Shown: positions 43,945 to 52,768 of the stretch, one piece after another
Layout: every line of letters starts with the position of its first letter
Numbering within the stretch: position 1 is the stretch's first letter
DNA from: Piscicoccus intestinalis NBRC 104926
GTDB taxonomy: Bacteria > Actinomycetota > Actinomycetes > Actinomycetales > Dermatophilaceae
Length of the DNA stretch: 60,237 nucleotides
Reading direction: 5' to 3'
Assembly (NCBI RefSeq): GCF_001515525.1
Contig: NZ_BCNQ01000017.1
Location: forward strand, 1-60,237
Notes under the pieces: model-generated
Told to the model about the DNA's origin: nothing
Seen by the model: the letters and a program-made list of their open reading frames with translations, nothing else
Database searches by the model: none
Position numbers and translations under genes: made by a program

Positions 43945-45317
43945 CGCGCCCCCGCCGCTCGCGACTCGACGCGGTCGCCCACCGCCAGAGGCAGGTCGGC
44001 GACGAGCAGGTGCCGGTCGCGCTCCCGGCCCGCCTGACACACCCCACCGGCCTGCCGCACGCGCTCGGCCAGCCCCGCCAGCCCGGAGCCGGTTCGGGCG
44101 GCCGCCCCGGGGTCGTCGCCGACTCCGCGCCCACTCGGGCGAATCCCGTCGTTGCTCAGCGTGATCCGGACACGATCGGCGGTGTCATAGGTGGCCCGCA
44201 GCGTGACGGTGCTGGCGTCGCTGTGCCGCAGCACGTTGGTGACGCCCTCGCGCACGAGCCAGGCGAGCGCGGTCCGGCCCGTCGGGGTGAGCTGCGCCGC
44301 CGCGGCGGACACGCCCTCGTCGCGCAGGCCGATCCCGGCGGCGACCAGCAGCGAGCGCGCGCCGGCGAGCTCGGTCAGCGGATCGAGGTCGCGATAGCCG
44401 CGCACGATGCCGCGGACGTCGTCGAGAGCCTCCTCGGTGAGCGCGCGCACCGCATCCATCTCGGGCACGGCCCGGTCGTCGCCGCGACGCGCGAGCTCAG
44501 CCGCGAGCTGGCTCTTCATGCCGATCGTCGCGAGCGTGCGGCCGTACACGTCGTGCAGATCCCGGGCGAAACGAAGCCGCTCTTCGGCCACCGCGAGCCG
44601 CGCCGAGGCGACCCGCGAGGCCTGCAGCTGGCGCAGCACGTCGATGGTCCAGCGCGTCAGCGCGCCCGAACCGGCTCCGGCGCAGGCCATGAGGAACACG
44701 CCGAACCCCATGAACCCGGCGACGACCGGGTCGACACCGACGGCCACGCCGACCGCGGCAGCGAACACCCCGGCGCCGATCGATGCCGGCACCCAGATGC
44801 GTGCGGCGGCCACCAACCCCAGCGTCAGCGCGCCGGTGAAGGCGACGAAGCCGGGGGCGCTCATCATGCCCGTGGCGCGCGGATCCGTCGGCACGGACCA
44901 GGCTGCGACGGCGAGCACCACAGCGGTCAGTGCGGTGTACCCCGCGGCCACCACGCGCGGCCGCGGCAGCTCGGGGCCGTTGAGCACCCGGTAGGCCAGC
45001 CGGCACGTGACTCCGGCGTGCGCGAGCGCGCCGAGCGTGACGAAGACGACGACACCGTTCGCACCGCGTTCACCGACCGCCGCGGTGAAGCCGGCCATGA
45101 GCGCGAAGAACACGACGAACACGTACAGGGAGCCGATCGTGTAGTTCTCGAATCGACGCCGCTGCCGGTCGCCCGCTCGGATCGCCGCCTCCTCGCGCTG
45201 CTCGGGGTCCGCGCTCCCAGGGTTCGCCGTCACCGCCGACACCTCCCGCTCTCGCGCACGCGCCACGGATCTTGTGTCATCGCCTTGCTCCATCGGTTCG
45301 AGCCTGGTCTGTTCCAT
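43941..45317 (-). CDS. sensor histidine kinase, HisKA_3 family
   Basis: A 458-residue membrane kinase. Six or so helices lie between residues 58 and 215 (YTIGSLYVFVVFFALMAGF, VVAAGYTALTAVVLAVAAW, GAGVFAAAVGVAVG) with no large external domain, the pattern of intramembrane-sensing kinases for cell-envelope-active drugs. The phospho-acceptor is H255 in RFARDLHDVYGRTL; the ATP-binding domain ends with VLRHSDASTVTLRATY and GSGLAGLAERVRQAGG. The ATG at 45317 lies 6 bases after the permease stop. It is coupled to the regulator by an ATGA overlap. Confidence 0.93.
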   Translation of the reverse strand: MEQTRLEPMEQGDDTRSVARAREREVSAVTANPGSADPEQREEAAIRAGDRQRRRFENYTIGSLYVFVVFFALMAGFTAAVGERGANGVVVFVTLGALAHAGVTCRLAYRVLNGPELPRPRVVAAGYTALTAVVLAVAAWSVPTDPRATGMMSAPGFVAFTGALTLGLVAAARIWVPASIGAGVFAAAVGVAVGVDPVVAGFMGFGVFLMACAGAGSGALTRWTIDVLRQLQASRVASARLAVAEERLRFARDLHDVYGRTLATIGMKSQLAAELARRGDDRAVPEMDAVRALTEEALDDVRGIVRGYRDLDPLTELAGARSLLVAAGIGLRDEGVSAAAAQLTPTGRTALAWLVREGVTNVLRHSDASTVTLRATYDTADRVRITLSNDGIRPSGRGVGDDPGAAARTGSGLAGLAERVRQAGGVCQAGRERDRHLLVADLPLAVGDRVESRAAGAR

Positions 45318-45323
45318 CGTCGC

Positions 45324-46190
45324 TCACGAACGCGGTTCCCAGCGCAGCGTGCGGCGGGCGAGCCACCACCCCAGCCCCGTCCAGGCGAGCAGCACCGCGG
45401 TGCACCGCGCGACCTCGGTGAGCAGGCCGGCTCCGCTGGGTGTGTCGCCAAGCATCGTCTGACCGGTGAGCGCCAGGTGCATCAGCTCCACACCCGGCGT
45501 CATGGGGGCCAGGTGAGCGACGACCTGCAGGGGCTCCGGCATGATCGCCAGCGGGATCGACAGGCCCGACAGCAGCAGCGGCACGAGGATCGCCGGCATC
45601 GTCGTGATCTGCGCGTGCTCCACGTTCTTGGTCAGCCCCGTGCTCGCCACTGCCAGCGCCACCCAGGCCAGCACCGACAGGACCGCCGCGGGCACGACGA
45701 GGAGCAGGTGCGCGCGGATCGGCACGTCGAGCACGGTGACCGACGCGAGCACCGCCAGCGCGACCTGCACCAGCGTCACCACGACGAACGGCCCCGCGAG
45801 GCCGGAGACGATGACCCAGTCGTCGCACTGCCCCGAACGCAGCCGCTTGAGCAGCAGCGACTCGCGTCGCGCGACGAAACTTGTGACAAGCGTGTAGTAC
45901 ACGACGAAGAGCAGCGCGGTGCCGAGCACGAGCATCGGCACGAGGGCACCGAACGACATGCCGATCGAGTCGCCGATCCCGGCGAAGAAGAACACCATGA
46001 GCAGCGGCAGCGCGAAGCAGTTCAGCAGCGCCACCTTGTTGGCCAGCAACTGAGCCCACTCGGCCCGCGCGAGCGCGAGCACCTGCCGTCGGCGCGGCGC
46101 GGGTCGCGTCTCTGGTGTCGCTCGTGTCGCTGCGGGCGGCTCGCTCGTCGCGGTCACGCCGCGGGGTTCGACAGGGGTGGAGGCGGTCAT
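45324..46190 (-). CDS. ABC-2 type transporter permease
   Basis: A 288-residue membrane component of an ABC exporter. After a 40-residue Ala/Pro-rich cytoplasmic start come six helices (NCFALPLLMVFFFAGIGDS, LVLGTALLFVVYYTLVTSFV, PFVVVTLVQVALAVLASVTV, VPAAVLSVLAWVALAVAST, MPAILVPLLLSGLSIPLAIM, VLLAWTGLGWWLARR). ARRESLLLKRLRSGQCDDW is the usual ABC-2 coupling segment. The ATG overlaps the ATPase stop by 4 bases. Substrates of this class are typically drugs, lantibiotics or lipids; none can be specified. Confidence 0.92.
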   Translation of the reverse strand: MTASTPVEPRGVTATSEPPAATRATPETRPAPRRRQVLALARAEWAQLLANKVALLNCFALPLLMVFFFAGIGDSIGMSFGALVPMLVLGTALLFVVYYTLVTSFVARRESLLLKRLRSGQCDDWVIVSGLAGPFVVVTLVQVALAVLASVTVLDVPIRAHLLLVVPAAVLSVLAWVALAVASTGLTKNVEHAQITTMPAILVPLLLSGLSIPLAIMPEPLQVVAHLAPMTPGVELMHLALTGQTMLGDTPSGAGLLTEVARCTAVLLAWTGLGWWLARRTLRWEPRS

Positions 46191-47233
46191 GACAGGTCCT
46201 TCGCGCTGGTCGGTTCGGGTGTCGGGTTGTGAGCCGGGGCGCCGGCGATGCGCAGGAAGACCTGCTCGAGTCCGGCGGCCCGGGCCTGCAGCCGGGGCAG
46301 TTCGACACCGCCGGCCCAGGCGAGCACCCGACCCAGGGTCTCCTGCAGGGTGTGCGTCTCGATGCGCACGCTGTCGCCGGCGCGCGCGAGGTGGGCCGTG
46401 CCGAGCGGCGGCAGCGGCCCGAGCCGGTTGGCGGGGCTGTCGGCCGGCAGCGCGAACTCGATGGTCGCGGGCTCACCGGCGACAATCTGGGGCAGCGTGC
46501 CGGCGCGGGCGATGAGGCCGGCGTGCATGATCGCCAACCGGTCGGCGAGCCGCTCCGCCTCCTCGAGGTAGTGGGTGGTCAGCACGATGCAGGTGCCGTC
46601 GTCGAGCAGGGTGCGCAGCAGCCGCCAGGCCGCGGACCGGCTTTCGGGGTCGAGGCCGGTGGTCGGTTCGTCGAGGAAGAGCACCCGGGGCCGGCCGAGG
46701 ATGGCCAGCGCCAGGTCGAGGCGGCGGCGCTCACCGCCGGAGAGGTTCTGAACCTCGACGCGTTCGCGGTGGCCGAGATCGACGAGCGCCAACGCCTCCC
46801 CGATCGGGCGCGGGGCGGCCATCGTGCCGGCCCACAGGGCAGCGGCGTCGCGCACGGTCGTGCCGGAGGCGAAGCCGGCCTCCTGCAGCATGATGCCGAT
46901 CGACGGCCGAACCAGGCGGCGCTGCGCGAACGGGTCTTTCCCGAGCACGCGCACCCGCCCGGCCGACGGCGGCGCGAGGCCCTCCAGCACTTCCAGGGTC
47001 GAGGTCTTGCCGGCACCGTTGGTCCCCAGAAGGGCGAACAGTTCACCCTCGCCCGCGCGCAGATCGACGCCGCGAACGGCCTCGAAGGAGCGGGCGCCGC
47101 GTCCGTAACGCCGTCGCAGGCCGTCGCACGACACCAGGGCCTCGGCGGCCGTCGTGGACCCGTCGGGTTCGATGGGGCGCCGTCGACCGGGTCGAGGTGA
47201 TGGCGCCGCGGTTGTGTCGAGGGATTGACTCAT
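46187..47233 (-). CDS. ABC transporter ATP-binding protein (DrrA-like)
   Basis: A 348-residue ATPase. Walker A GTNGAGKT (70-77), Q-loop LQEAGF, signature LSGGERRR (164-171), Walker B VLFLDEP (184-190) and the switch His in IVLTTHYLEEAE are all present. The first 35 residues are a disordered extension; a C-terminal domain of about 90 residues follows (ATIEFALPADSPANRL), as in drug-resistance exporters. It is the first gene of the exporter/two-component operon, with its promoter in the divergent gap at 47234-47534. The operon arrangement suggests self-protection or response to an envelope-acting compound. Confidence 0.95.
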   Translation of the reverse strand: MSQSLDTTAAPSPRPGRRRPIEPDGSTTAAEALVSCDGLRRRYGRGARSFEAVRGVDLRAGEGELFALLGTNGAGKTSTLEVLEGLAPPSAGRVRVLGKDPFAQRRLVRPSIGIMLQEAGFASGTTVRDAAALWAGTMAAPRPIGEALALVDLGHRERVEVQNLSGGERRRLDLALAILGRPRVLFLDEPTTGLDPESRSAAWRLLRTLLDDGTCIVLTTHYLEEAERLADRLAIMHAGLIARAGTLPQIVAGEPATIEFALPADSPANRLGPLPPLGTAHLARAGDSVRIETHTLQETLGRVLAWAGGVELPRLQARAAGLEQVFLRIAGAPAHNPTPEPTSAKDLS

Positions 47234-47395
47234 GAATCCAGAATCGCCCGCGTCACGGGCTCCGATTCGTGCCTGGCGTCACCGATCGGGGTGACATCCT
47301 CACATCGCCTCGGGGAGGTCACGAGGCAGGTCATAGGAGGGCCACACGGGGCACCGGGGGCCTCCAGGAGGCTCCGGGGAGGCTCCCAGGTGGAA

Positions 47396-47431
47396 GCGGC
47401 GGGCGGCGGCCCCTCCTCCGCCGCCCGCCGC
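47396..47431. repeat. perfect 14-bp GC hairpin in a divergent promoter region
   Basis: GCGGCGGGCGGCGG faces CCGCCGCCCGCCGC around CCCCTCCT. It lies 163 bases before the ABC operon start and 104 bases before the aminotransferase start, in a 301-base gap where neither gene needs a terminator. Apart from this hairpin nothing was recognised in the gap. It may be a leader-RNA structure or the relic of a lost gene. Confidence 0.6.
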
Positions 47432-47534
47432 GTCTCCCTATCGACGCTGGCCCGGACAACACAAGAAGATTTCTCAGCCTGCGTGCAGGACGCGGACGCG
47501 AGCCGCGAAAAATCGTGTGCATTGGGGTGGGACG

Positions 47535-48758
47535 ATGGTCTCCATGCGCCAGATCACCCAGTCCAACAAGCTCGCCGAAGTCCACTATGCGATCCGCGGA
47601 CCGGTACCGGCGCAGGCCAAGACGATGGAGGACGAGGGCCACCGGATCCTCAAGCTCAACATCGGCAACCCCGCCCCGTTCGGGTTCGAGGCGCCCGACG
47701 AGATCCTCGTCGACTTCAAGGCGCAGCTGGCCTCGGCGCAGGGCTATTCCGACTCCAAGGGCATCACCTCGGCGCGACGCGCGGTCGTGCAGCACTACGA
47801 GCAGCGGGGGCTGCAAGGTCTGGACGTCGAGGACATCTGGCTCGGCAACGGCGTGAGTGAACTCATCACGATCTCCATGCAGGCGCTGCTCGACAACGGC
47901 GACGAGGTACTCATCCCGGCGCCCGACTACCCGCTGTGGACCGCCTCCGTCTCCCTGGCCGGCGGCCGGCCGGTGCACTACATGTGCGACGAACAGGCCG
48001 ACTGGGAGCCGGATCTGGACGACATCCGCGCCAAGGTGACCGACCGGACCCGCGCGATCGTCGTCATCAACCCGAACAACCCGACCGGCGCCGTCTACTC
48101 GCGGGAGGTGCTCGAGGGCGTCGCCCAGATCGCGCGCGAGCACGACCTGCTGCTGCTGGCCGACGAGATCTACGACAAGATCCTCTATGACGACGCCGTG
48201 CACGTGCATCTGGCCGCGGTCGCGCCCGACCTGCTGTGCCTGACGTACAACGGGCTGTCCAAGGCATATCGGATCGCGGGATTCCGGGCTGGGTGGCTGG
48301 TGGTCTCCGGGCCGAAGGAGCACGCCCGGTCGTACCTCGACGGGATCGCCATGCTGGCGAACATGCGCCTTTGTGCCAACCATCCGGCACAACACGTCAT
48401 CGCGACCGCACTCGGCGGCCGGCAGTCGATCCGCGAACTCATCCTGCCCGGAGGCCGACTGCTGGCCCAGCGTGACGCGGCCGTCGAGTTGCTCAACCAG
48501 ATCCCCGGCGTCTCGACGACCACCCCCAAGGGTGCGCTCTACGTCTTCCCGCGCATCGACCCGAAGGTCTACCCGATCGACGACGACGAGCAGTTCGCCC
48601 TCGACCTGCTGCGCGAGGAGAAGGTGCTCGTCGTGCAGGGCACCGGGTTGAACTGGCCAACGACCGACCACTTCCGGATCGTCACCCTGCCGTACGTGGA
48701 GGTCATCGAAGACGCGATCGGGCGCATCGAGAGGTTCTTGTCACGCCGCCGGGCCTGA
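47535..48758 (+). CDS. pyridoxal phosphate-dependent aminotransferase, alanine transaminase type
   Basis: A 407-residue fold-type I aminotransferase close to AlaA/AlaT enzymes, which interconvert alanine and pyruvate with glutamate/2-oxoglutarate. LKLNIGNPAPFGFEAPDEIL, GYSDSKGITSARRAVVQHYE, NPNNPTGAVYS (N182), LADEIYDKILYD (D210, Y213), GLSKAYRIAGFRAGW (PLP lysine K243) and the C-terminal Arg region are present. The ATG at 47535 is used because GGGGTGGG lies just upstream; the ATG at 47544 is a close alternative. It is a single gene; the hairpin at 48800-48815 may end it. Confidence 0.93.
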   Translation: MVSMRQITQSNKLAEVHYAIRGPVPAQAKTMEDEGHRILKLNIGNPAPFGFEAPDEILVDFKAQLASAQGYSDSKGITSARRAVVQHYEQRGLQGLDVEDIWLGNGVSELITISMQALLDNGDEVLIPAPDYPLWTASVSLAGGRPVHYMCDEQADWEPDLDDIRAKVTDRTRAIVVINPNNPTGAVYSREVLEGVAQIAREHDLLLLADEIYDKILYDDAVHVHLAAVAPDLLCLTYNGLSKAYRIAGFRAGWLVVSGPKEHARSYLDGIAMLANMRLCANHPAQHVIATALGGRQSIRELILPGGRLLAQRDAAVELLNQIPGVSTTTPKGALYVFPRIDPKVYPIDDDEQFALDLLREEKVLVVQGTGLNWPTTDHFRIVTLPYVEVIEDAIGRIERFLSRRRA

Positions 48759-48840
48759 CCCTCGAACCCTCCGCAGACGACGGCCCTGACCAGCGGATTC
48801 CCGGGGAACCCCGGGGGTGCGCACCAGTACATTCACGTGC

Positions 48841-48934
48841 TGTCCGAATCAAGTTAACGACTGGCGGCGCCACACTTCGGACATAACGGTATTTTCCGGG
48901 CGTGGGTGTGCGGAGAGTGCATTAACTTCTGGCG
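48841..48934. promoter_or_regulatory. repeat-rich upstream region of the glutamine amidotransferase gene
   Basis: An 8-bp inverted repeat TGTCCGAA (48841-48848) and TTCGGACA (48876-48883) encloses GTTAAC. The pattern TTAAC-N2-CTGGCG occurs twice, at 48854-48866 and 48922-48934, the second running up to the GTG start. The stretch is also richer in A+T than its surroundings (CATAACGGTATTTTCC). This looks like a regulated promoter with sites for one or two dimeric regulators; none is known. Confidence 0.4.
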
Positions 48935-48935
48935 C

Positions 48936-49676
48936 GTGTCCCTCCCGGTCCTCACCATTCAACATGAGGACGACTGCCCGCCTGCCCGTGTCCCCACCTG
49001 GGCCCAGGCGCACGCCGTCGACCTCGATATCCGCCGCCCGTACGCGGGCGATCCACTTCCCGACTCGATCGCCGGTTTCGCCGGTCTCGTCGTGCTCGGA
49101 GGCGGTATGGCCGCCTACGACGACGCCCACTTTCCCTGGCTGCCGGCCACCCGCCGGCTCATCGCGGAGACCGTGGTCCGGGAGGTGCCGTTTCTCGGCT
49201 TCTGCCTGGGTCACCAGCTCGCGGCGATCGCCCTCGGCGGCACCGTCTCGCTGCGGCCGCAGGGGCCCGGCAGCGGGGTCGCCCCCGTCAACCCGACCGC
49301 CGCGCTGGCGGACGACCCGCTGTTCTCCCTCCTGCCCGCCGATGCCGTCAGCGTGGAGTGGAACCGCGACATCGTCAGCGAGCTGCCGGCCGGGGCGGTC
49401 ACCCTGAGCCGGGACAGCGCCGGGCATCCGCAGCTCGTGCGCTTCGGCCCGCGAGCCTGGGGCCTGCAGTGTCACCCCGAGGTGACGGCCGACGTGTTCG
49501 ACACGTGGGTGGTCGACCACCCACTGCCGGCGGCGGTGGCCGACGCCGAGCGGGTCGCGGCCATCACCGCCGAGGTGCACGCGTCGCTGCCGCGCATCGA
49601 GCGCGACTGGACGCCGCCGATGGAAGCCTTCTTCGCCCTCACCGCCGGCCGCGAGCCGGACCCTGTCCAGCGCTGA
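48936..49676 (+). CDS. class I glutamine amidotransferase-like protein
   Basis: A 246-residue protein of the triad GATase family, like the stand-alone GMP-synthase-type glutaminases. The nucleophile is C90 in FLGFCLGHQLAA, and H180 and E182 lie in LQCHPEVTA. An oxyanion-like turn precedes them (LVVLGGGMAAYDDAHFPWLP). Relatives include gamma-glutamyl hydrolases of amines, so the acceptor is uncertain. The GTG at 48936 is read as the start because VSLPVLTIQHEDD begins the fold; it carries no strong ribosome site. The gene stands alone behind an unusual repeat-rich upstream region and converges with the DUF3817 gene. Confidence 0.87.
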   Translation: MSLPVLTIQHEDDCPPARVPTWAQAHAVDLDIRRPYAGDPLPDSIAGFAGLVVLGGGMAAYDDAHFPWLPATRRLIAETVVREVPFLGFCLGHQLAAIALGGTVSLRPQGPGSGVAPVNPTAALADDPLFSLLPADAVSVEWNRDIVSELPAGAVTLSRDSAGHPQLVRFGPRAWGLQCHPEVTADVFDTWVVDHPLPAAVADAERVAAITAEVHASLPRIERDWTPPMEAFFALTAGREPDPVQR

Positions 49677-49700
49677 GCGTCGGAGCCGGGGGCCGCCCGC

Positions 49701-50177
49701 TCAGGAGAACCACTGGGTGGGCGGTCCGGCGGCGAGCAGACCCGCGAAGACGAGAGCGACGAGCACGAGTGCCGCCGCGGCCGCCGGCAACGGCCGGCGC
49801 AGCGACGCCGCCACGAGCTTCTGAACGAACCCGTCGGCCGGCTCGCGTCGCAGCCGCCAACTCTCCTCCAGCAGCCCGCGCCGGTCGGCCCAGCGCTCGA
49901 ACGGCACGGTGGCGTACGGTACGACCGCCGCGGCCAACCCGACGAGCAGATGCCCTGCGCGCCAGCGCTGGTCGACGGCGACGAGCACCGTGACCAGGCA
50001 ATACGCGAGGAACACGAAGCCGTGCACGCTGCCACCCACGCGCACGCCGAGTTCGCCGAGCCCCCCGAGCCGCAGCAGGTACTTTCCGGCCATGCCGGCC
50101 AGCAGGAGGGTCCACGTCACCATCTCGGCGGTGGCCAGGGTGCCGTAGAGACGTCGGGGATGGGTCAGCGGGCTCAT
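49701..50177 (-). CDS. DUF3817 family membrane protein
   Basis: A 158-residue integral membrane protein. The DUF3817 region covers residues 8-95 (LYGTLATAEMVTWTLLLAGM, GSVHGFVFLAYCLVTVLVAV, LLVGLAAAVVPYATVPFERW); a linker and one more helix follow (AAAAALVLVALVFAGLLAAG). The family, also seen as the C-terminal part of some transporter-related proteins, has no known function. The ATG at 50177 has GAAAGG 7 bases upstream; a GTG/ATG set further up would add 18 residues without a site. Confidence 0.88.
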   Translation of the reverse strand: MSPLTHPRRLYGTLATAEMVTWTLLLAGMAGKYLLRLGGLGELGVRVGGSVHGFVFLAYCLVTVLVAVDQRWRAGHLLVGLAAAVVPYATVPFERWADRRGLLEESWRLRREPADGFVQKLVAASLRRPLPAAAAALVLVALVFAGLLAAGPPTQWFS

Positions 50178-50244
50178 GACGCCTTTCGCGAGGAACGGGG
50201 GTGCGCCCATCCTCCCAGGCGCCGCCGCCACGGACTCGGCCGGC

Positions 50245-50274
50245 CTCAGCTGACCTCAGCTGACCTCAGCTGAC
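50245..50274. repeat. 10-bp tandem repeat, three units, over a stop codon
   Basis: CTCAGCTGAC is repeated exactly three times. The stop codon of the heparinase-like gene (minus strand, 50266-50268) lies in the last unit, and the gene's final codons belong to the repeat. Confidence 0.92.
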
Positions 50275-51936
50275 CCGGAAGGTCGTGCGCACCGTGCCCC
50301 CGGTCCAGCGCACGCGCAGCTCCCAGTTGGCCACCTTCTGGTAGGTGTGCGGAAAGTTCCAGCCGGCGACCGGCCGGTTCGACCCGCGCAGAGCGGACAC
50401 GACGACCCCGGTCGTGCGGACGGTCAGGGTGCGCCCCGTGACAGTGTTGCGGAACCGCATGACCTGGGTGCGCGAGCGCGCGGTCGGCCGGGCGGAGATC
50501 AGCGTCCAGCTGGGGTCGAGGTGCCAGAACTGGTCGGCGGTGACCCGGCCCGCGAACGCGTCGGAGACGGTCAGGGTGCGCGAGGAGTGGTCGACGTCGA
50601 TGGCGCGGCCGTGGTTGCGCCCGAAGACGGTGTCGGCCACCGACCAGCGGTGCCGGGTACCGCGAACGATGGCGCGGGTCAGCGTGGCCGGGGTGGCTCT
50701 TGCCGTCGCTCCGACGGGCACCGCGACGTTGGCGGCTCCCGCCCGCCGGTGATAGGCGACGTACGGGCTCCCGCCGTCGGACCCGAAGTAGCCCGACCCG
50801 ACGAGCACCCGCGAGCCTGCGGTCGTCCACGTGATCGCCGACTTGTCGTGGTGGCCGTGGGCCAGCCGCGCGGGGCCGTACCGCACGGAGTAGTAGGTGG
50901 TCTTCGGATCCTTCCACGACCACCGGCCGACGAGGATCCCGGCCCGGTCGTCGCGCAGCACACCGGCTCCCGCACGGGTGGGCGCGGGCCGGCCCCGCAC
51001 CAGGCTGGTGTCGCCGTACTGCACGAACCTGCCGTCGGGCTCGGTGAGCCACCGGCTCACGTTGGTCGCGCGTCGCAGGACGGCGCGGATGCGCGGCACC
51101 GCCGGGTCCTTCGGGTTGATGCCGGCGAGGGTGGCTGCCGCGGCCGACCACATCTGGAGCACGACGTCGTGGTACATCGCCGACTGCTCATAGCTCGTGC
51201 CGGTCGGGGTGAAGGCCATGGCGGACTCGGTACGCATGCGGGCGCTGGCCTTGGCGATCCAGGCCGGCTTGCGCAGGAGTTGACCGGCGACGATGATCCG
51301 CTCGTTCGCCATGAGGCCGTGGTTGTGCGCCATGTACTTGGGCGGCCCGTAGTAGCGCGGCCCGAACTGCAGGTTGACCTCCGTGGTCATCCCGGGGATG
51401 AGCCGCTTGTCCTTGGTCATCCGGTACAGGCAGTTCAGCGCCTCGAGGCGGCGCAGCGACGAGCCCTCGTCCCAGCCCAGCCGGGAGAGGCCGCGGTCGG
51501 GGTTGAGCGCGTAGAAGCGGGCCACCTGGGTGATGAGCATGTTCAGCGTGGCGGGCTGCTTGTTCGCCACCGCGGAGCGCACCAGGGGGCCCATCCAACG
51601 CAGCGAGTAGTACATCAACTGCCAGGTCGGGTCGGAGACCGGCGGCCGGCTCCACGACGTGGCGTTGAGTTTCGCGACGTCGAACGCCTTGGCCGGTTTC
51701 AGCTGCACGATCACGGGCTTGCCGTCGCGGACCGGCACGACCGGCAGCCCTGCGCATGCCGCCGCGGAGGCCGTGAGGCGGTCGCGCGGGACGGGGGTCG
51801 CGTCCAGGTCGCGGGGTGTCTCGACGACGTTCGGCGGCGCGGGTGGTGGCTCGGGCGAAGGAGTCGGTCCGGTCGCCGGGGCGACACCGACTCCCGCGAC
51901 CACGGCGAGCACGACTGCGAGCGGCGCTGTCCCCAT
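50266..51936 (-). CDS. exported heparinase II/III family protein
   Basis: A 556-residue protein with an N-terminal signal-like helix (PLAVVLAVVAGVGVAPATG) and a Pro-rich linker. An alpha/alpha toroid covers about 90-310 and a beta-sandwich the C-terminal half. Candidate catalytic residues sit where heparinase II-like polysaccharide lyases have them: a His in AHNHGLMANERI (near 204), Tyr/His in YEQSAMYHDVVLQ (near 252) and His in AHGHHDKSAITW (near 360). The substrate is probably a uronic-acid-containing polysaccharide, self or foreign. The ATG at 51936 precedes the signal directly. The gene is single, and its stop lies in a 10-bp repeat array. Confidence 0.85.
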   Translation of the reverse strand: MGTAPLAVVLAVVAGVGVAPATGPTPSPEPPPAPPNVVETPRDLDATPVPRDRLTASAAACAGLPVVPVRDGKPVIVQLKPAKAFDVAKLNATSWSRPPVSDPTWQLMYYSLRWMGPLVRSAVANKQPATLNMLITQVARFYALNPDRGLSRLGWDEGSSLRRLEALNCLYRMTKDKRLIPGMTTEVNLQFGPRYYGPPKYMAHNHGLMANERIIVAGQLLRKPAWIAKASARMRTESAMAFTPTGTSYEQSAMYHDVVLQMWSAAAATLAGINPKDPAVPRIRAVLRRATNVSRWLTEPDGRFVQYGDTSLVRGRPAPTRAGAGVLRDDRAGILVGRWSWKDPKTTYYSVRYGPARLAHGHHDKSAITWTTAGSRVLVGSGYFGSDGGSPYVAYHRRAGAANVAVPVGATARATPATLTRAIVRGTRHRWSVADTVFGRNHGRAIDVDHSSRTLTVSDAFAGRVTADQFWHLDPSWTLISARPTARSRTQVMRFRNTVTGRTLTVRTTGVVVSALRGSNRPVAGWNFPHTYQKVANWELRVRWTGGTVRTTFRVS

Positions 51937-52047
51937 GGGTTCCTCAATTCAACCGGCGAGGCAATGCCAATGACTTCGGCCCGGCAGGCGGTCTTCTGAG
52001 AGGTTCCTGAGGGGGGCGGGCTGTCGAGGGGGCCGGGCCCCGGCTCG

Positions 52048-52563
52048 TTAGATACCGAAGGGCGCCGCGTAACGCACGAGCCCGGCCGGCGGCAGCGCCC
52101 CCGGGCGCAGGCTGCGCACCATCAGCGCCTCGGGCGGCACATCGATGCCGAGGTGGATGCCGTGGTCGGCGGCGCGGTGGAAGCCGAACCGCGGGTAGTA
52201 GCGCGGGTGTCCGAGAACGACGACGAACGACTCGTCGGCGTCGGCGGCGGCAGCCAAGGCGGCCGAGATGGCGGCCGTGCCGGCTCCGGTGCGTTGATAG
52301 TCGGGCAACACCGAGCAGGGGGCCAGGCACAGCGCCTCGACCGCATCGATGTGGCAGCGGGTGAGCAGCGCGTGGGCCACGACCGTGTCGTCGCCGGTGG
52401 TCGCGACGAGCGAGAGTCCGTCGATCCACGCCGGGTCGTGGCGCAGGGCGTCGACGAGGTCGGCTTCGCCACTGCGGCCGAATGCCGCGATCGTCACCTC
52501 GCGGACGCGTTGCCGGTCGTTCGGTGTCTCCGGGCGCGACCGGTAGACAAACTCGGGGCTCAT
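52048..52563 (-). CDS. GNAT family N-acetyltransferase (YhbS-like)
   Basis: A 171-residue acetyltransferase. The acetyl-CoA loop is in LAPCSVLPDYQRTGAGTAAI and the preceding strand VVAHALLTRCHIDAVEALCL; FVVVLGHPRYYPRFGFHRAA is the YhbS-type C-terminal motif. The substrate is unknown. The ATG at 52563 is taken as start, since it begins the fold; the ribosome site is weak, and an ATG 27 bases earlier cannot be excluded. It is a single gene between the heparinase and acyltransferase genes. The 205 bases upstream hold no gene. Confidence 0.88.
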   Translation of the reverse strand: MSPEFVYRSRPETPNDRQRVREVTIAAFGRSGEADLVDALRHDPAWIDGLSLVATTGDDTVVAHALLTRCHIDAVEALCLAPCSVLPDYQRTGAGTAAISAALAAAADADESFVVVLGHPRYYPRFGFHRAADHGIHLGIDVPPEALMVRSLRPGALPPAGLVRYAAPFGI

Positions 52564-52768
52564 CAGCGCATCACCGCAGCATCGTGGCACGCCGGCGCGC
52601 GACTGAGCCGCTCCCCGGGCTGGTCAGGCGTGGCCGCCGGCTCGACCTCCAGACGGCGTGGTAAATCTGCCGCGTCTGCGCGGGTGAATCTCCCACTATC
52701 TTCGGCACGCCCGGTCGCGGCTCGGTCAGCATGGCTCCGGGCACCCGGGGGCGCCGGCCGGCTGGCCC

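Noticed and set aside
48797-48816. Hairpin CCCGGGG-AA-CCCCGGG as a factor-independent terminator
   Set aside because: The stem is 7 bp with a 2-base loop, too tight to be confident about. It is mentioned only as a possible end for the aminotransferase transcript.
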